Below, in pieces: positions 1 to 6,311 of a DNA stretch of 6,311 bases. The notes below the pieces were generated by a model, which made no database searches, had not been told where the DNA came from, and saw only the letters and a list, made by a program, of their open reading frames with translations. Within the stretch, counting starts at the first letter, position 1. Each line of letters starts with the position of its first letter. This DNA is from Desulfobacterales bacterium (lineage in GTDB: Bacteria; Desulfobacterota; Desulfobacteria; Desulfobacterales; Desulfobacteraceae): positions 1-6,311 of the forward strand of contig JAKSAU010001249.1 of NCBI GenBank assembly GCA_022361535.1, in the 5' to 3' direction. A program made the translations under genes and the position numbers.

Positions 1-1856
1 CTATTTTCGGCTGCGCTACGACTATGACTGCTTTTTATCCGTTGTTGCTCATTGACAATGATTTGGCACGGATTTTTGCAGGCTTTTCAGTGGTTGTGAT
101 TACCTCTCTTGCTGTATCTCTTATGGAGAGCAAGTTGATTCTACCTGCTCACTTGAGCACGGTTCCTCTTAACTTAAAAGACAATTCAAAATCAAAATTG
201 CCTGCACGCATATGGGGACAGCTCCAGCAATATGCCCGTACAGGGCTTGATTGGGTTAAACATAAAATATACACACCAGTTCTCAAGCTTGCCCTAAACC
301 ACAGGTATACCGCGATTGCCTGTCTCTTTGCTCTCAGCATAGCCACCATGGGCATGATATATGAAAACCAGATTCGCACTGTATTTTTTCCTGAAGTGCC
401 CGGGCAGTTTATTACCGTGAACATGGAGATGATAAAAGGCAGCCCCATGCACCTGACCCGGAAAAATCTGGATCTTATTGAAACGGCTGCCCTTGAGATC
501 AACCAGGAGGTTAAAAAGACTTCGCAGTTAGATTTTTTACCCCCCATTGCAAAGATCATGTCTTCACTGGAAGATGTGGGCAAGGTGGAAATATGGGCGG
601 AACTCCAGCCAGAGGCTGTTAGGAAAATGGACACCATGGAAACCCTTAAACGCTGGAGAGAAAAAGTAGGAGATCTGGAAGGCGTTCGAAAATTGACCTT
701 TTCAGGTGCGTATGACACAGGCGGCGGATTTGAACTGGAGGTGTCGGTTCGTGACCAGGCACTACTTAAAGATGCAGTAGCTGATTTGATGTTGTCTTTG
801 GACGGTAAGGAAGGTGTCAATGATATCCACTCTGATCTTGACACGGGCATGCCCCAGATCCGCTTGGTTCTCAAACCGTATGCACGGCACTTGGGGTTGA
901 GTATCTCTGACCTGGCGGCCCAGATTGGTGATGCGTTTGGCGGGCTTGAGGCGCAGCGGTTTTTGCGCCGGGGAAGTGAAGTAAAAGTCTTTGTCAAATA
1001 CAAGGAGAATTTGCGCCGATACATGGGTGACCTTATGGCTGCTCGTATCCAAACCCCTCAAGGAGACCGCGTACCTTTACCTGCCGTGGCACAAATCAAG
1101 ACAGAAACAGCTCCGGGTGCTGTCCATCGTAAAAACCGCAGGCAGACTGTTACGATCCATGCGTCTATCGATAAAAAGAAAACTAGCCCGTCACAGGTTA
1201 TGGCTTATCTTAACAACAACACCCTTGAAGGTTTGGCAAGCCGGTATCCCGGATTGATCGTTAAAGAAGGCGGAGAACTTGAAGAGATTACTCAGATACG
1301 GGGCGGAATGATAAAGGCTCTAATATTTATCTGTCTTGCCATATATGCCCTACTGGCCATCCCGTTGAAATCTTATAGCCAACCGTTTATTATAATGTCC
1401 GTGATTCCTTTTGGGTTTGTGGGGGCGGCACTTGGTCACCGGTTTTTAGGGTATCCTTTAAGTATCCTGTCTTTTTTCGGAATGTTGGGCGTTGCCGGTG
1501 TCGTAGTCAATGACAGCCTTGTGATGATCACCCGGTTCAACGATTTGAAAGCTCAAGGTATGCCTTTGTCCAAGGCGCTTGTAAGGGCAGGGACATCAAG
1601 GTTCCGGGCGGTATTTTTGACCACCGCGACAACAGTAAGCGGGTTGCTGCCTTTGATGTCTGAAACCAGCGAAAACGCACAATATCTTATACCGGCGGCT
1701 ATTTCCCTGGCTTTTGGAGAATTGATCGCAACCCCGGTTACACTGATACTTGTACCTGTTTTGCTTTGTGTGGGACAGGATATTAAAAAACTGGTTAAGC
1801 CCCCAAAAGAGATCCCGGCTGCTATTGTACCTGCTCCTAAGCGCACGATGAAATAA
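1..1856 (+). CDS. RND-superfamily efflux permease, C-terminal part (5' truncated by window)
   Basis: This is the inner-membrane permease of a tripartite RND (AcrB/HAE-like) pump, which uses the proton gradient to export compounds with a periplasmic adaptor and an outer-membrane channel. The frame is open from position 3 with no stop, and residues before the first Met (24) read IFGCATT, matching the family's transmembrane helix 5 region, so the true start lies upstream. Numbering from Met24: helix 6 ends in ESKLILPAHL (about 35-44), helix 7 is about 94-113, a large periplasmic porter/docking domain spans about 115-425, and helices 8-12 lie in about 430-582. The stretch FFGMLGVAGVVVNDSLVMITRFN (split around residues 484-506) is the typical helix-10 signature. 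About 617 residues are present of roughly 1,030 expected. The tail is short, lysine- and proline-rich. Substrate cannot be inferred; adaptor genes, if adjacent, are off the left edge. Confidence 0.93.
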   Translation, partial: IFGCATTMTAFYPLLLIDNDLARIFAGFSVVVITSLAVSLMESKLILPAHLSTVPLNLKDNSKSKLPARIWGQLQQYARTGLDWVKHKIYTPVLKLALNHRYTAIACLFALSIATMGMIYENQIRTVFFPEVPGQFITVNMEMIKGSPMHLTRKNLDLIETAALEINQEVKKTSQLDFLPPIAKIMSSLEDVGKVEIWAELQPEAVRKMDTMETLKRWREKVGDLEGVRKLTFSGAYDTGGGFELEVSVRDQALLKDAVADLMLSLDGKEGVNDIHSDLDTGMPQIRLVLKPYARHLGLSISDLAAQIGDAFGGLEAQRFLRRGSEVKVFVKYKENLRRYMGDLMAARIQTPQGDRVPLPAVAQIKTETAPGAVHRKNRRQTVTIHASIDKKKTSPSQVMAYLNNNTLEGLASRYPGLIVKEGGELEEITQIRGGMIKALIFICLAIYALLAIPLKSYSQPFIIMSVIPFGFVGAALGHRFLGYPLSILSFFGMLGVAGVVVNDSLVMITRFNDLKAQGMPLSKALVRAGTSRFRAVFLTTATTVSGLLPLMSETSENAQYLIPAAISLAFGELIATPVTLILVPVLLCVGQDIKKLVKPPKEIPAAIVPAPKRTMK

Positions 1857-1889
1857 AAAAGAATGTTTTGTTTAAGGTCAAAAAGGAAA

Positions 1890-1956
1890 GAAACGCCGCC
1901 TTGTGTTATCTTTTACCGATGATGGGAGAAAAGGCAGAAGGCAAAGACGGCGTTTC
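1890..1956 (-). terminator. Likely terminator of the glcB-glcG operon, possibly bidirectional
   Basis: The gap between the two converging stop codons holds a long inverted repeat. Arm GAAACGCCGCCTT (1890-1902) pairs with AAGACGGCGTTTC (1944-1956) at 12 of 13 positions, and an inner CTTTT (1910-1914) can pair with AAAAG (1929-1933). Read on the minus strand, the stem is followed at once by a T-rich run (TTTCCTTTTTGACC, about 1876-1889), fitting intrinsic termination of leftward transcription from glcG. On the plus strand the only T run (1953-1955) is inside the stem, so stopping of the RND transcript here would be weaker. The loop region is longer than in a classical terminator. Confidence 0.6.
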
Positions 1957-1983
1957 AGGAAGAACAACAATTCTTAAGTTCGG

Positions 1984-2412
1984 TTATTCACCATAAGTTT
2001 TCATGAAATGGTCAATACCGGCCTGGGCACAGTCCATATCCTGCTGCGGGGTGCCGGAACTCAGCCCAATACCGCCGACAACGTCACCATCTACAATTAC
2101 CGGAAGACCGCCGCCGACAACAGAGAGACGTCCGCCGATCATGGTATGGATGCCGAAAGCCAGGCTGCCCGGAACGCATGCTGCGTTATAGTCATGGGTG
2201 GCTTTTTTAGCAGCAGCAGCTGTATATGCTTTGTCTGTGGCAATGGTGATACTGGTGACTTTCCCTCCATCCATGCGCTCAAAGGCAATCAGATTGCCGG
2301 ATTCATCAACAATGGCTATGCACATGGGGATGCCGATTTCTTTGGCTTTTTCGCGGGCGCCGTCAATAAGGATTAAAGCGTCGCTGTGGCTGAGTCGCTT
2401 AATGGTCTGCAT
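1984..2412 (-). CDS. glcG: GlcG/HbpS-family protein (DUF336)
   Basis: This complete 142-aa protein belongs to the GlcG/HbpS (DUF336) family, small alpha/beta proteins some of which bind haem or other cofactors. The exact role of GlcG in glycolate loci is not established. Visible family marks are the strand CIAIVDESGNLIAFERMDG (31-49), the helix with KAYTAAAAKK (61-70), and the C-terminal GGGLPVIVDGDVVGGIGLSS (100-119) followed by GTPQQD. No signal peptide is seen, so it is probably cytoplasmic. The start is supported by AAAGGAG seven bases upstream. It lies 80 nt downstream of glcB on the same strand, as in other bacteria where glcG and glcB are neighbours, so co-transcription is likely. The glc name rests on family plus context; DUF336 proteins also occur elsewhere. 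Confidence 0.88.
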   Translation of the reverse strand: MQTIKRLSHSDALILIDGAREKAKEIGIPMCIAIVDESGNLIAFERMDGGKVTSITIATDKAYTAAAAKKATHDYNAACVPGSLAFGIHTMIGGRLSVVGGGLPVIVDGDVVGGIGLSSGTPQQDMDCAQAGIDHFMKTYGE

Positions 2413-2457
2413 GGAACGTCTCCTTTAAAGTAATGAGGTTGTCAATTTATATTTTGT

Positions 2458-2486
2458 TGCTGCCGGGTGTGTCGGACCCGGCAGCA
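2458..2486 (-). other. Perfect 11-bp hairpin in the glcB-glcG spacer
   Basis: TGCTGCCGGGT (2458-2468) and ACCCGGCAGCA (2476-2486) are exact reverse complements separated by seven bases. The stem starts seven bases past the glcB stop codon. On the coding (minus) strand no T run follows; the next bases are ACAAAATATAAATTGAC. A strong intrinsic terminator is therefore unlikely. An mRNA-stabilising or processing hairpin that sets the glcB to glcG expression ratio, or a partial terminator, fits better. The structure is seen directly; the role is inferred. Confidence 0.7.
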
Positions 2487-2492
2487 TTTCTC

Positions 2493-4661
2493 TTATTTGG
2501 CTTTTGCCTCGCTGCGGCGTGCATGAAGCAGGGGCTCTGTATACCCGCTTGGCTGATGGCGTCCTTTGAAAACCAGGTCACTGGCGGCTATAAATGCAAC
2601 ACCGTCAAAAGCCGGCGCCATTGGCGTATAATTTTTGTCGCCAGCATTTTGCCGGTCAACCACAGCAGCCATGCGTTTCAAGGTCTCGAGCACCTGTTCC
2701 TCAGTGCAGACACCATGATGGAGCCAATTGACAATATGCTGGCTGGAAATCCTAAGGGTTGCCCTGTCTTCCATCAGGCCAACATTGTTGATGTCAGGGA
2801 CTTTTGAGCAGCCTACGCCCTGATCGATCCACCGGACCACGTATCCGAGAATGCCTTGGGCATTGTTGTCTAATTCCGTCTGAATTTCTTCATCGGTCAG
2901 GGTGTTTTCAAGCATCAGGGGCGGAGTCAGAATTGCATCCAGGTCTGCTCTGACACGGGATTTCAGTTCGTCCTGGCGGTTTTCCACCAATATTTCGTGG
3001 TAATGGGTGGCATGGAGGGTGGCAGCTGTGGGGGACGGTACCCAGGCGCAGTTGGCGCCGGCCATGGGATGGATCTGTTTTGTGGCAACCATTTCAGCAA
3101 GTTCATCCGGTTTTGGCCACATGCCTTTACCGATCTGCGCTTTGCCTTTAAGGCCGCACTCAAGTCCGATATCCACATTCCAGTCTTCATATGTGGGCAG
3201 CCAGGCTTGGGTTTTGATCTGTTCTTTGGGAAGAACAGGACCAGCTTCCATACTGGTGTGAATTTCGTCACCGGTCCTATCCAGAAACCCAGTGTTGATG
3301 AAGACCAAACGCTCTTTTACCTGGCGGATACACTCCTTGAGATTGACCGTAGTGCGCCGTTCTTCATCCATTACACCCACTTTAATGGTGTTGGCAGGAA
3401 GGCTCAAAGCATCTTCTACCCGGGCAAATAACTTGTTTGTAAAGGCTGCTTCTTCAGGCCCATGCATCTTGGGTTTGACAATATAAATGCTTTTTTCGCG
3501 GGAGTTGCACATACCGTCGGTCCGTTTAAAGTCATGGATGGCACAAAGTACGGTTACCATGGCGTCGAGAATGCCTTCCGGGATTTCGTCTCCATTCTTG
3601 TCCAGAACAGCATCAATGGTCATCAGGTGTCCTACATTTCTGACCAGCATCATGCTGCGGCCCATAAGGGAGAATTCTTTACCGTTCACGTCAAGGTACG
3701 TACGGTCCGGATTGAGCTTACGGGTCATGGGTTTGCCGCCTTTTTCAAAGGTGACGGATAAATCGCCTTTCATCAATCCAAGCCAGTTGCGGTATACATT
3801 GGCCTTATCTTCAGCGTCCACTGCCGCAACGGAGTCTTCACAGTCTTGGATCGTGGTTACGGCCGATTCCAGAACGACATCTTTGACTCCTGACATATTG
3901 ACTTTACCGATGGGGTGGTCCCGGTCAATTTGCAGCTCGATATGAAGGTTGTTGTTTTTTAAAAGGATAGTGGTTGTGTCGTCTTTATATCCTATGAGTT
4001 TTTCAGGCTGGGCAAGGCCTGTGGTCTCTAACGATTTTAGGTGTGCACACAGGTGTTTTTTACCCTCTTTTTCTTCCAGAAAATATTCAAGAACGTCAGA
4101 GTGGCAACCGGAGGCAAGAGGTACTGCCTTGTCCAGGAAGGTATTGGTTTCGGCAATGACTTTTTCAGCCCGGGTGAAATTGAAGTCTTTGGTACGCTCA
4201 CATCCATTTGTTTCAGGAATAACGTCTGTACCGTATAATGCATCATACAAGCTTCCCCAGCGCGCATTGGCTGCATTCAATGCAAAACGGGCATTTGAGG
4301 CTGGCACAACCAGCTGGGGCCCTGCAATACTTGCAATTTCAGCGTCAACCTTGTCCACGGTGATATGAAAGGTTTCACCTTCCGAAACCAGATAGCCGAT
4401 GTCTGACAGAAACGCTTTATAGGCTGTGGCGTCAATGGGCAGGCTTGGATGATCAAGATGCCAGGCATCGATTTTTTTCTGTAACTCATCCCGCTTTTGG
4501 ATCAGTGCCTTATTTTCCGGACCCAGTTTATTAACAATATCTTCAAGCTTATTCCAGAACAGGTCAGCGTCGATACCTGTACCCGGAATGGCTTCATTGT
4601 TAACCATGTCATAGAGTTCCGAGGCGATTTTCAGCCCTCTGTTTTGAATCATTGATGCCAT
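2493..4661 (-). CDS. glcB: Malate synthase G
   Basis: Malate synthase G (EC 2.3.3.9) condenses glyoxylate with acetyl-CoA to give malate and CoA in the cytoplasm, serving the glyoxylate shunt or glycolate use. The 722-aa length matches the G isoform (about 720-740), not the shorter A isoform. Matched to the mycobacterial enzyme, the active-site residues appear intact: E275/D276 in [15 protein letters not shown]341 in LVRNVGHLM, Mg-binding E433 in MDEERRTT and D461 in [15 protein letters not shown]618 in DQGVGCSK and catalytic base D632 in [13 protein letters not shown]. The C-terminal [11 protein letters not shown] (706-716) is also typical. The first Met is preferred because GGAGGAG lies eight bases upstream; a second Met sits three codons in. 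glcB is the first gene of the glcB-glcG operon. No isocitrate lyase or glycolate oxidase gene is in view, so the glyoxylate source is unknown. Confidence 0.97.
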   Translation of the reverse strand: MASMIQNRGLKIASELYDMVNNEAIPGTGIDADLFWNKLEDIVNKLGPENKALIQKRDELQKKIDAWHLDHPSLPIDATAYKAFLSDIGYLVSEGETFHITVDKVDAEIASIAGPQLVVPASNARFALNAANARWGSLYDALYGTDVIPETNGCERTKDFNFTRAEKVIAETNTFLDKAVPLASGCHSDVLEYFLEEKEGKKHLCAHLKSLETTGLAQPEKLIGYKDDTTTILLKNNNLHIELQIDRDHPIGKVNMSGVKDVVLESAVTTIQDCEDSVAAVDAEDKANVYRNWLGLMKGDLSVTFEKGGKPMTRKLNPDRTYLDVNGKEFSLMGRSMMLVRNVGHLMTIDAVLDKNGDEIPEGILDAMVTVLCAIHDFKRTDGMCNSREKSIYIVKPKMHGPEEAAFTNKLFARVEDALSLPANTIKVGVMDEERRTTVNLKECIRQVKERLVFINTGFLDRTGDEIHTSMEAGPVLPKEQIKTQAWLPTYEDWNVDIGLECGLKGKAQIGKGMWPKPDELAEMVATKQIHPMAGANCAWVPSPTAATLHATHYHEILVENRQDELKSRVRADLDAILTPPLMLENTLTDEEIQTELDNNAQGILGYVVRWIDQGVGCSKVPDINNVGLMEDRATLRISSQHIVNWLHHGVCTEEQVLETLKRMAAVVDRQNAGDKNYTPMAPAFDGVAFIAASDLVFKGRHQPSGYTEPLLHARRSEAKAK

Positions 4662-4712
4662 CTGACCGTCTCCTCCAAAGGTTTGAGTTGATCTTTTAAG
4701 TTTGATATCTTA

Positions 4713-4745
4713 TATACTCATTACACTCATCTGATGTCTTGTCAA
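4713..4745 (-). promoter_or_regulatory. Candidate glcB promoter with tandem 9-bp repeat
   Basis: On the minus strand an exact TTGACA (4745-4740) lies 79 bases upstream of the glcB start. The best -10 match is TGTAAT (4725-4720, five of six), but the spacer is only 14 bases, which is short for sigma70. The -10 candidate overlaps two tandem 9-mers, ATGAGTGTA (4730-4722) and ATGAGTATA (4721-4713), identical at eight of nine positions. These may be a regulator site. The repeat is seen; the promoter call is tentative. Confidence 0.35.
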
Positions 4746-4867
4746 GGGCAGTTTGAAATTTAGTGCTTTTTTTGACTGAAAAGGTGAAAGAAGAGATGTG
4801 GAAAACAGATGCAATACTTTGTAATTAATTGACCAAGCAGATCGAGAAGACGTTTTGGACGCAACCG

Positions 4868-4896
4868 TTGCAAGACAGTGTGGTTCCGGCTACAAT
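4868..4896 (+). promoter_or_regulatory. Sigma70-like promoter for the thiamine-binding protein gene
   Basis: TTGCAA (4868-4873) and TACAAT (4891-4896) are separated by exactly 17 bases, matching the -35 and -10 consensus at four and five of six positions. Initiation would fall near 4903, giving a leader of about 30 nt before the start at 4933. The -35 overlaps an 11-bp palindrome, GCAACCGTTGC (4861-4871), a possible operator. With a leader this short, there is no room for a TPP riboswitch downstream of this promoter. Confidence 0.5.
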
Positions 4897-4932
4897 GCAA
4901 AGAATTAATAACTAATACGGAGAAAAGACTAA

Positions 4933-5232
4933 ATGAATGTAATCGTGGATTTATGTGTCGTACCTATTGGTGGCGGGGTCTCCCTGTCTAAATACGTGGC
5001 TGCATGTCATGAAGTTATAGAGGCTGCGGGGCTTAAAAATGAGCTTCATCCTAATGGTACCAACATTGAGGGAGACTATGACCTTGTATTCCAGACAGTG
5101 AAAAAATGTCATGAGCGGGTTCACGAGATGGGGGCGCCGCGCGTGCATACGATTATTAAAATGGGCTCACGTACAGATCGCAGCCAGACCATGGCTGACA
5201 AAGTGGAAAGTGTTGAGCAAAAACTGAAATAA
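4933..5232 (+). CDS. MTH1187-family thiamine-binding protein
   Basis: This 99-aa protein matches the Thiamine_BP family (DUF77; MTH1187/YqgV type), small ferredoxin-fold proteins that oligomerise and are reported to bind thiamine or its precursors, probably in the cytoplasm. Visible family features are the first strand with DLCVVPIGGG (6-15), the HPNGTNIEG segment (39-47) typical of GTxIEG, and the C-terminal strand RVHTIIKMGSRTDR (70-83), followed by a short helix to the end. Length is usual for the family. Start support is GGAG (4919-4922) ten bases upstream. It is divergent from glcB and followed by a long non-coding gap, so it looks monocistronic. No thiamine transport or synthesis gene is adjacent, and no TPP-riboswitch motif is recognised. 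Family assignment is strong; the physiological role is inferred. Confidence 0.88.
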   Translation: MNVIVDLCVVPIGGGVSLSKYVAACHEVIEAAGLKNELHPNGTNIEGDYDLVFQTVKKCHERVHEMGAPRVHTIIKMGSRTDRSQTMADKVESVEQKLK

Positions 5233-5245
5233 CAAAATTTGAGTT

Positions 5246-5273
5246 GTTCTTTGGTTGCCTTAAGCCAAGGGAC
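5246..5273 (+). terminator. Hairpin downstream of the thiamine-binding protein gene, possible weak terminator
   Basis: Starting 13 bases after the stop codon, GTTCTTTGGTT (5246-5256) can pair with AAGCCAAGGGAC (5263-5273 side) over 11 pairs, several of them G-U, with loop GCCTTA. No T run follows on the plus strand (next bases GAATAAG), so Rho-independent termination would be poor. It may instead protect the 3' end of the mRNA. Confidence 0.4.
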
Positions 5274-5313
5274 GAATAAGTCTGACAGGTAATATGTTTA
5301 ATCGTCTGTTATA

Positions 5314-5402
5314 GGACACTCTGGCATTATAGCCTTGGCTCCTTTTTAAGGGCGTTTCACTGGTACTCGGGCCTAATACGTTCTGACTGATGCCGAGTGT
5401 CC
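5314..5402. repeat. Imperfect inverted repeat (13 pairs, one bulge) enclosing 62 bases; candidate structured RNA
   Basis: GGACACTC-T-GGCAT (5314-5327) is the reverse complement of ATGCCGAGTGTCC (5390-5402) except for a single bulged T at 5322. The enclosed 62 bases hold smaller pairings: CCTT/AAGG around TTT (5341-5351), and GGCTC (5337-5341) with GGGCC (5369-5373). A closing stem with internal arms is what a structured RNA would show. A long regulatory inverted repeat or a remnant of a mobile element are alternatives; I see no target-site duplication at the flanks. It does not match any RNA family I recognise. Confidence 0.45.
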
Positions 5403-5532
5403 TTGGCCCAAGTTGTAAATGTTGCAAAATCATGTATGCAGACTTTTATAGTTTACGGGTTTACAATTCAAATGGGTATTTGGTAGAATCAACCCAAATA
5501 AAAATCATATTCAAAAATCATATAAATTATTT

Positions 5533-5570
5533 TTGACAATCGGCGATTTCCTTAAATACCGGAATCGGTA
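5533..5570 (+). promoter_or_regulatory. Candidate promoter/operator for the solute-binding protein gene
   Basis: An exact TTGACA (5533-5538) follows an AT-rich tract that could act as an UP element. No good -10 lies at 17 bases; the nearest AT-rich hexamers (TTAAAT, TAAATA, 5552-5558) are 13-14 bases away. A palindrome, TACCG-GAAT-CGGTA (5557-5570), lies where the -10 or early transcript would be and could be an operator. The call rests mainly on the -35 match. Confidence 0.35.
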
Positions 5571-5600
5571 CGAGGGGGTTTTCGTCGTTTGAGGCTGGCG

Positions 5601-6311
5601 GTGGTCTTGATACGATTTGTTAAAGCATGGTTAGCTATTATACTGGGAGTATGGCTTAGTATCCCCTCTACAGGACTTGCAACAGGATCTGTTACAATCG
5701 ATGATATCGACTTTGTTACTGAAAACTATCCACCTTATAACTACGGGGAAAATGGTGAACTCAAAGGCATATGGATAGATGTCCTGGTTGAAGTGTTAAA
5801 AAATATGAATGCCTGGCAAACCCGGGATGACATTAAACTGCTTCCTTGGGCAAGAGGGTATCGTGCTGCTTTGAGTAAAGCCAATACCTGCATTTTTGGT
5901 ACTGTCAGAACAAAAGAAAGAGAAACGCTTTTCAAGTGGGCCGGACCTGTAACCCAGGGATCGTATTCTCTTATAGCCTTGAAAAACAAAGATATCCATA
6001 TTGACAGGATTGAAGATGCCGCACGGTATACAATTGGTGTGGTCAAAGACGATTTTGCTGTGACTCTTTTAGGTGAAAATGGAGTACCAGAAAAACAGTT
6101 TTTGTATTTTTTTGGTGAGAATGCAGCGCATGAGATTGTTAAAGAATTAAACAGGGGGAACGTTGATCTCTGGTTCATTGAACATACAAGTGCCAGGTGG
6201 ATGCTAAAACAGCACAAATTCAATGCCCGGGATTATAAAGTTGTATTTCAAATCCGCAGTTATGATGGATATTTTGCGTTTAACAAAAAGACGCCTAATC
6301 ATCTGGTTGAG
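5601..6311 (+). CDS. Periplasmic solute-binding protein, SBP_bac_3 type (3' truncated by window)
   Basis: This protein resembles family-3 extracellular solute-binding proteins, which bind amino acids or similar small molecules in the periplasm for ABC uptake or as sensor input. The open frame runs to the window end, giving 237 codons of perhaps 250-270. No in-frame ATG lies near the signal peptide; the last upstream stop is at 5553. I chose GTG 5601 because GAGG (5591-5594) is six bases upstream; TTG 5589, with GAGGGGG upstream, or TTG 5607 are alternatives. From GTG, residues 1-27 form a signal peptide: R5 and K8, a hydrophobic core at about 9-21, and likely cleavage after GLA (25-27). Mature features are ENYPPYNYGENGELKGIWID (41-60), LPWARGY (81-87) and RTKERETLFKWAGP (103-116), the usual ligand-site regions. 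No permease or ATPase is visible, so transporter role and ligand are unknown. Confidence 0.85.
   Translation, partial: MVLIRFVKAWLAIILGVWLSIPSTGLATGSVTIDDIDFVTENYPPYNYGENGELKGIWIDVLVEVLKNMNAWQTRDDIKLLPWARGYRAALSKANTCIFGTVRTKERETLFKWAGPVTQGSYSLIALKNKDIHIDRIEDAARYTIGVVKDDFAVTLLGENGVPEKQFLYFFGENAAHEIVKELNRGNVDLWFIEHTSARWMLKQHKFNARDYKVVFQIRSYDGYFAFNKKTPNHLVE

Larger units (their letters stand above)
5233..5600. other. 368-base non-coding region rich in inverted and direct repeats
   Basis: I see no convincing gene in this stretch. It holds, in order: the hairpin at 5246-5273; a bulged 13-bp inverted repeat enclosing 5314-5402; a 7-mer inverted repeat TTGTAAA (5413-5419) with TTTACAA (5460-5466); a hairpin TATTTGG (5477-5483) with CCAAATA (5494-5500); a direct repeat of AAAAATCATAT (5500-5510, 5513-5523); an exact TTGACA (5533-5538); and a small palindrome TACCG-GAAT-CGGTA (5557-5570). 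The right half (about 5455-5532) is strongly AT-rich, as expected upstream of a promoter. The region probably combines the 3' end of one transcript and the control region of the next, with room for a small RNA. Confidence 0.6.

Noticed and set aside
149..1024. A 291-codon open frame on the minus strand inside the RND gene.
   Set aside because: It lies entirely opposite a well-conserved permease sequence, its translation resembles no family and is rich in Ser/Arg as antisense frames often are.
2433..2807. A 124-codon plus-strand open frame covering the glcB-glcG spacer and the end of glcB.
   Set aside because: Most of it is antisense to conserved malate synthase sequence and it resembles no known protein.
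4681..4932. Possible TPP riboswitch upstream of the thiamine-binding protein gene.
   Set aside because: The conserved CUGAGA-type and partner motifs are not seen, and the best promoter leaves only about 30 nt of leader.
5314..5402. A miniature inverted-repeat transposable element.
   Set aside because: Terminal inverted repeats are present, but there is no target-site duplication at the flanks and no second copy in the window; kept only as an alternative.
5500..5523. The start of a CRISPR-like array from the AAAAATCATAT repeat.
   Set aside because: Only two 11-base copies separated by two bases, with no spacer-sized units and no cas genes.
5741..6223. A 160-codon open frame on the minus strand.
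   Set aside because: It is antisense to the clear solute-binding protein frame, whose family motifs run through the whole interval.

Overview
This is a mid-GC bacterial window with five protein-coding genes, two of them cut by the window edges. The gene set and protein style suggest an anaerobic Desulfobacterota (Desulfobacteraceae-like) chromosome. That assignment rests on general resemblance of the proteins, not on a search. No tRNA, rRNA, CRISPR array, transposase or phage gene is visible.

Layout, left to right. (1) Positions 1-1856, + strand: the C-terminal part of an RND-superfamily efflux permease whose beginning lies off the left edge. (2) 1857-1983: a convergent intergenic gap with a long inverted repeat, probably the terminator of the leftward operon. 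(3) 4661 down to 1984, - strand: a two-gene operon, glcB (malate synthase G, complete, 722 aa) followed by glcG (DUF336/GlcG-HbpS family, 142 aa). An 80-nt spacer between them holds a perfect 11-bp hairpin. (4) 4662-4932: a divergent regulatory gap with promoter-like sequences on both strands and short repeats that could be operators. (5) 4933-5232, + strand: a 99-aa MTH1187/YkoF-type thiamine-binding protein, standing alone. (6) 5233-5600: a 368-base non-coding stretch rich in inverted and direct repeats, including a 13-bp bulged stem spanning 5314-5402. (7) 5601 to the right edge, + strand: a secreted solute-binding protein (SBP_bac_3 type) with a signal peptide and probably a non-ATG start, cut off by the window end.

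Functionally, GlcB condenses glyoxylate with acetyl-CoA to malate, so the operon points to glyoxylate or glycolate use. GlcG is its classical but poorly understood partner. The efflux pump, thiamine-binding protein and solute-binding protein show no obvious functional link to it or to each other. I see no convincing new multi-gene system. The most unusual sequence is the structured non-coding region 5233-5600 and the repeat-containing control regions.
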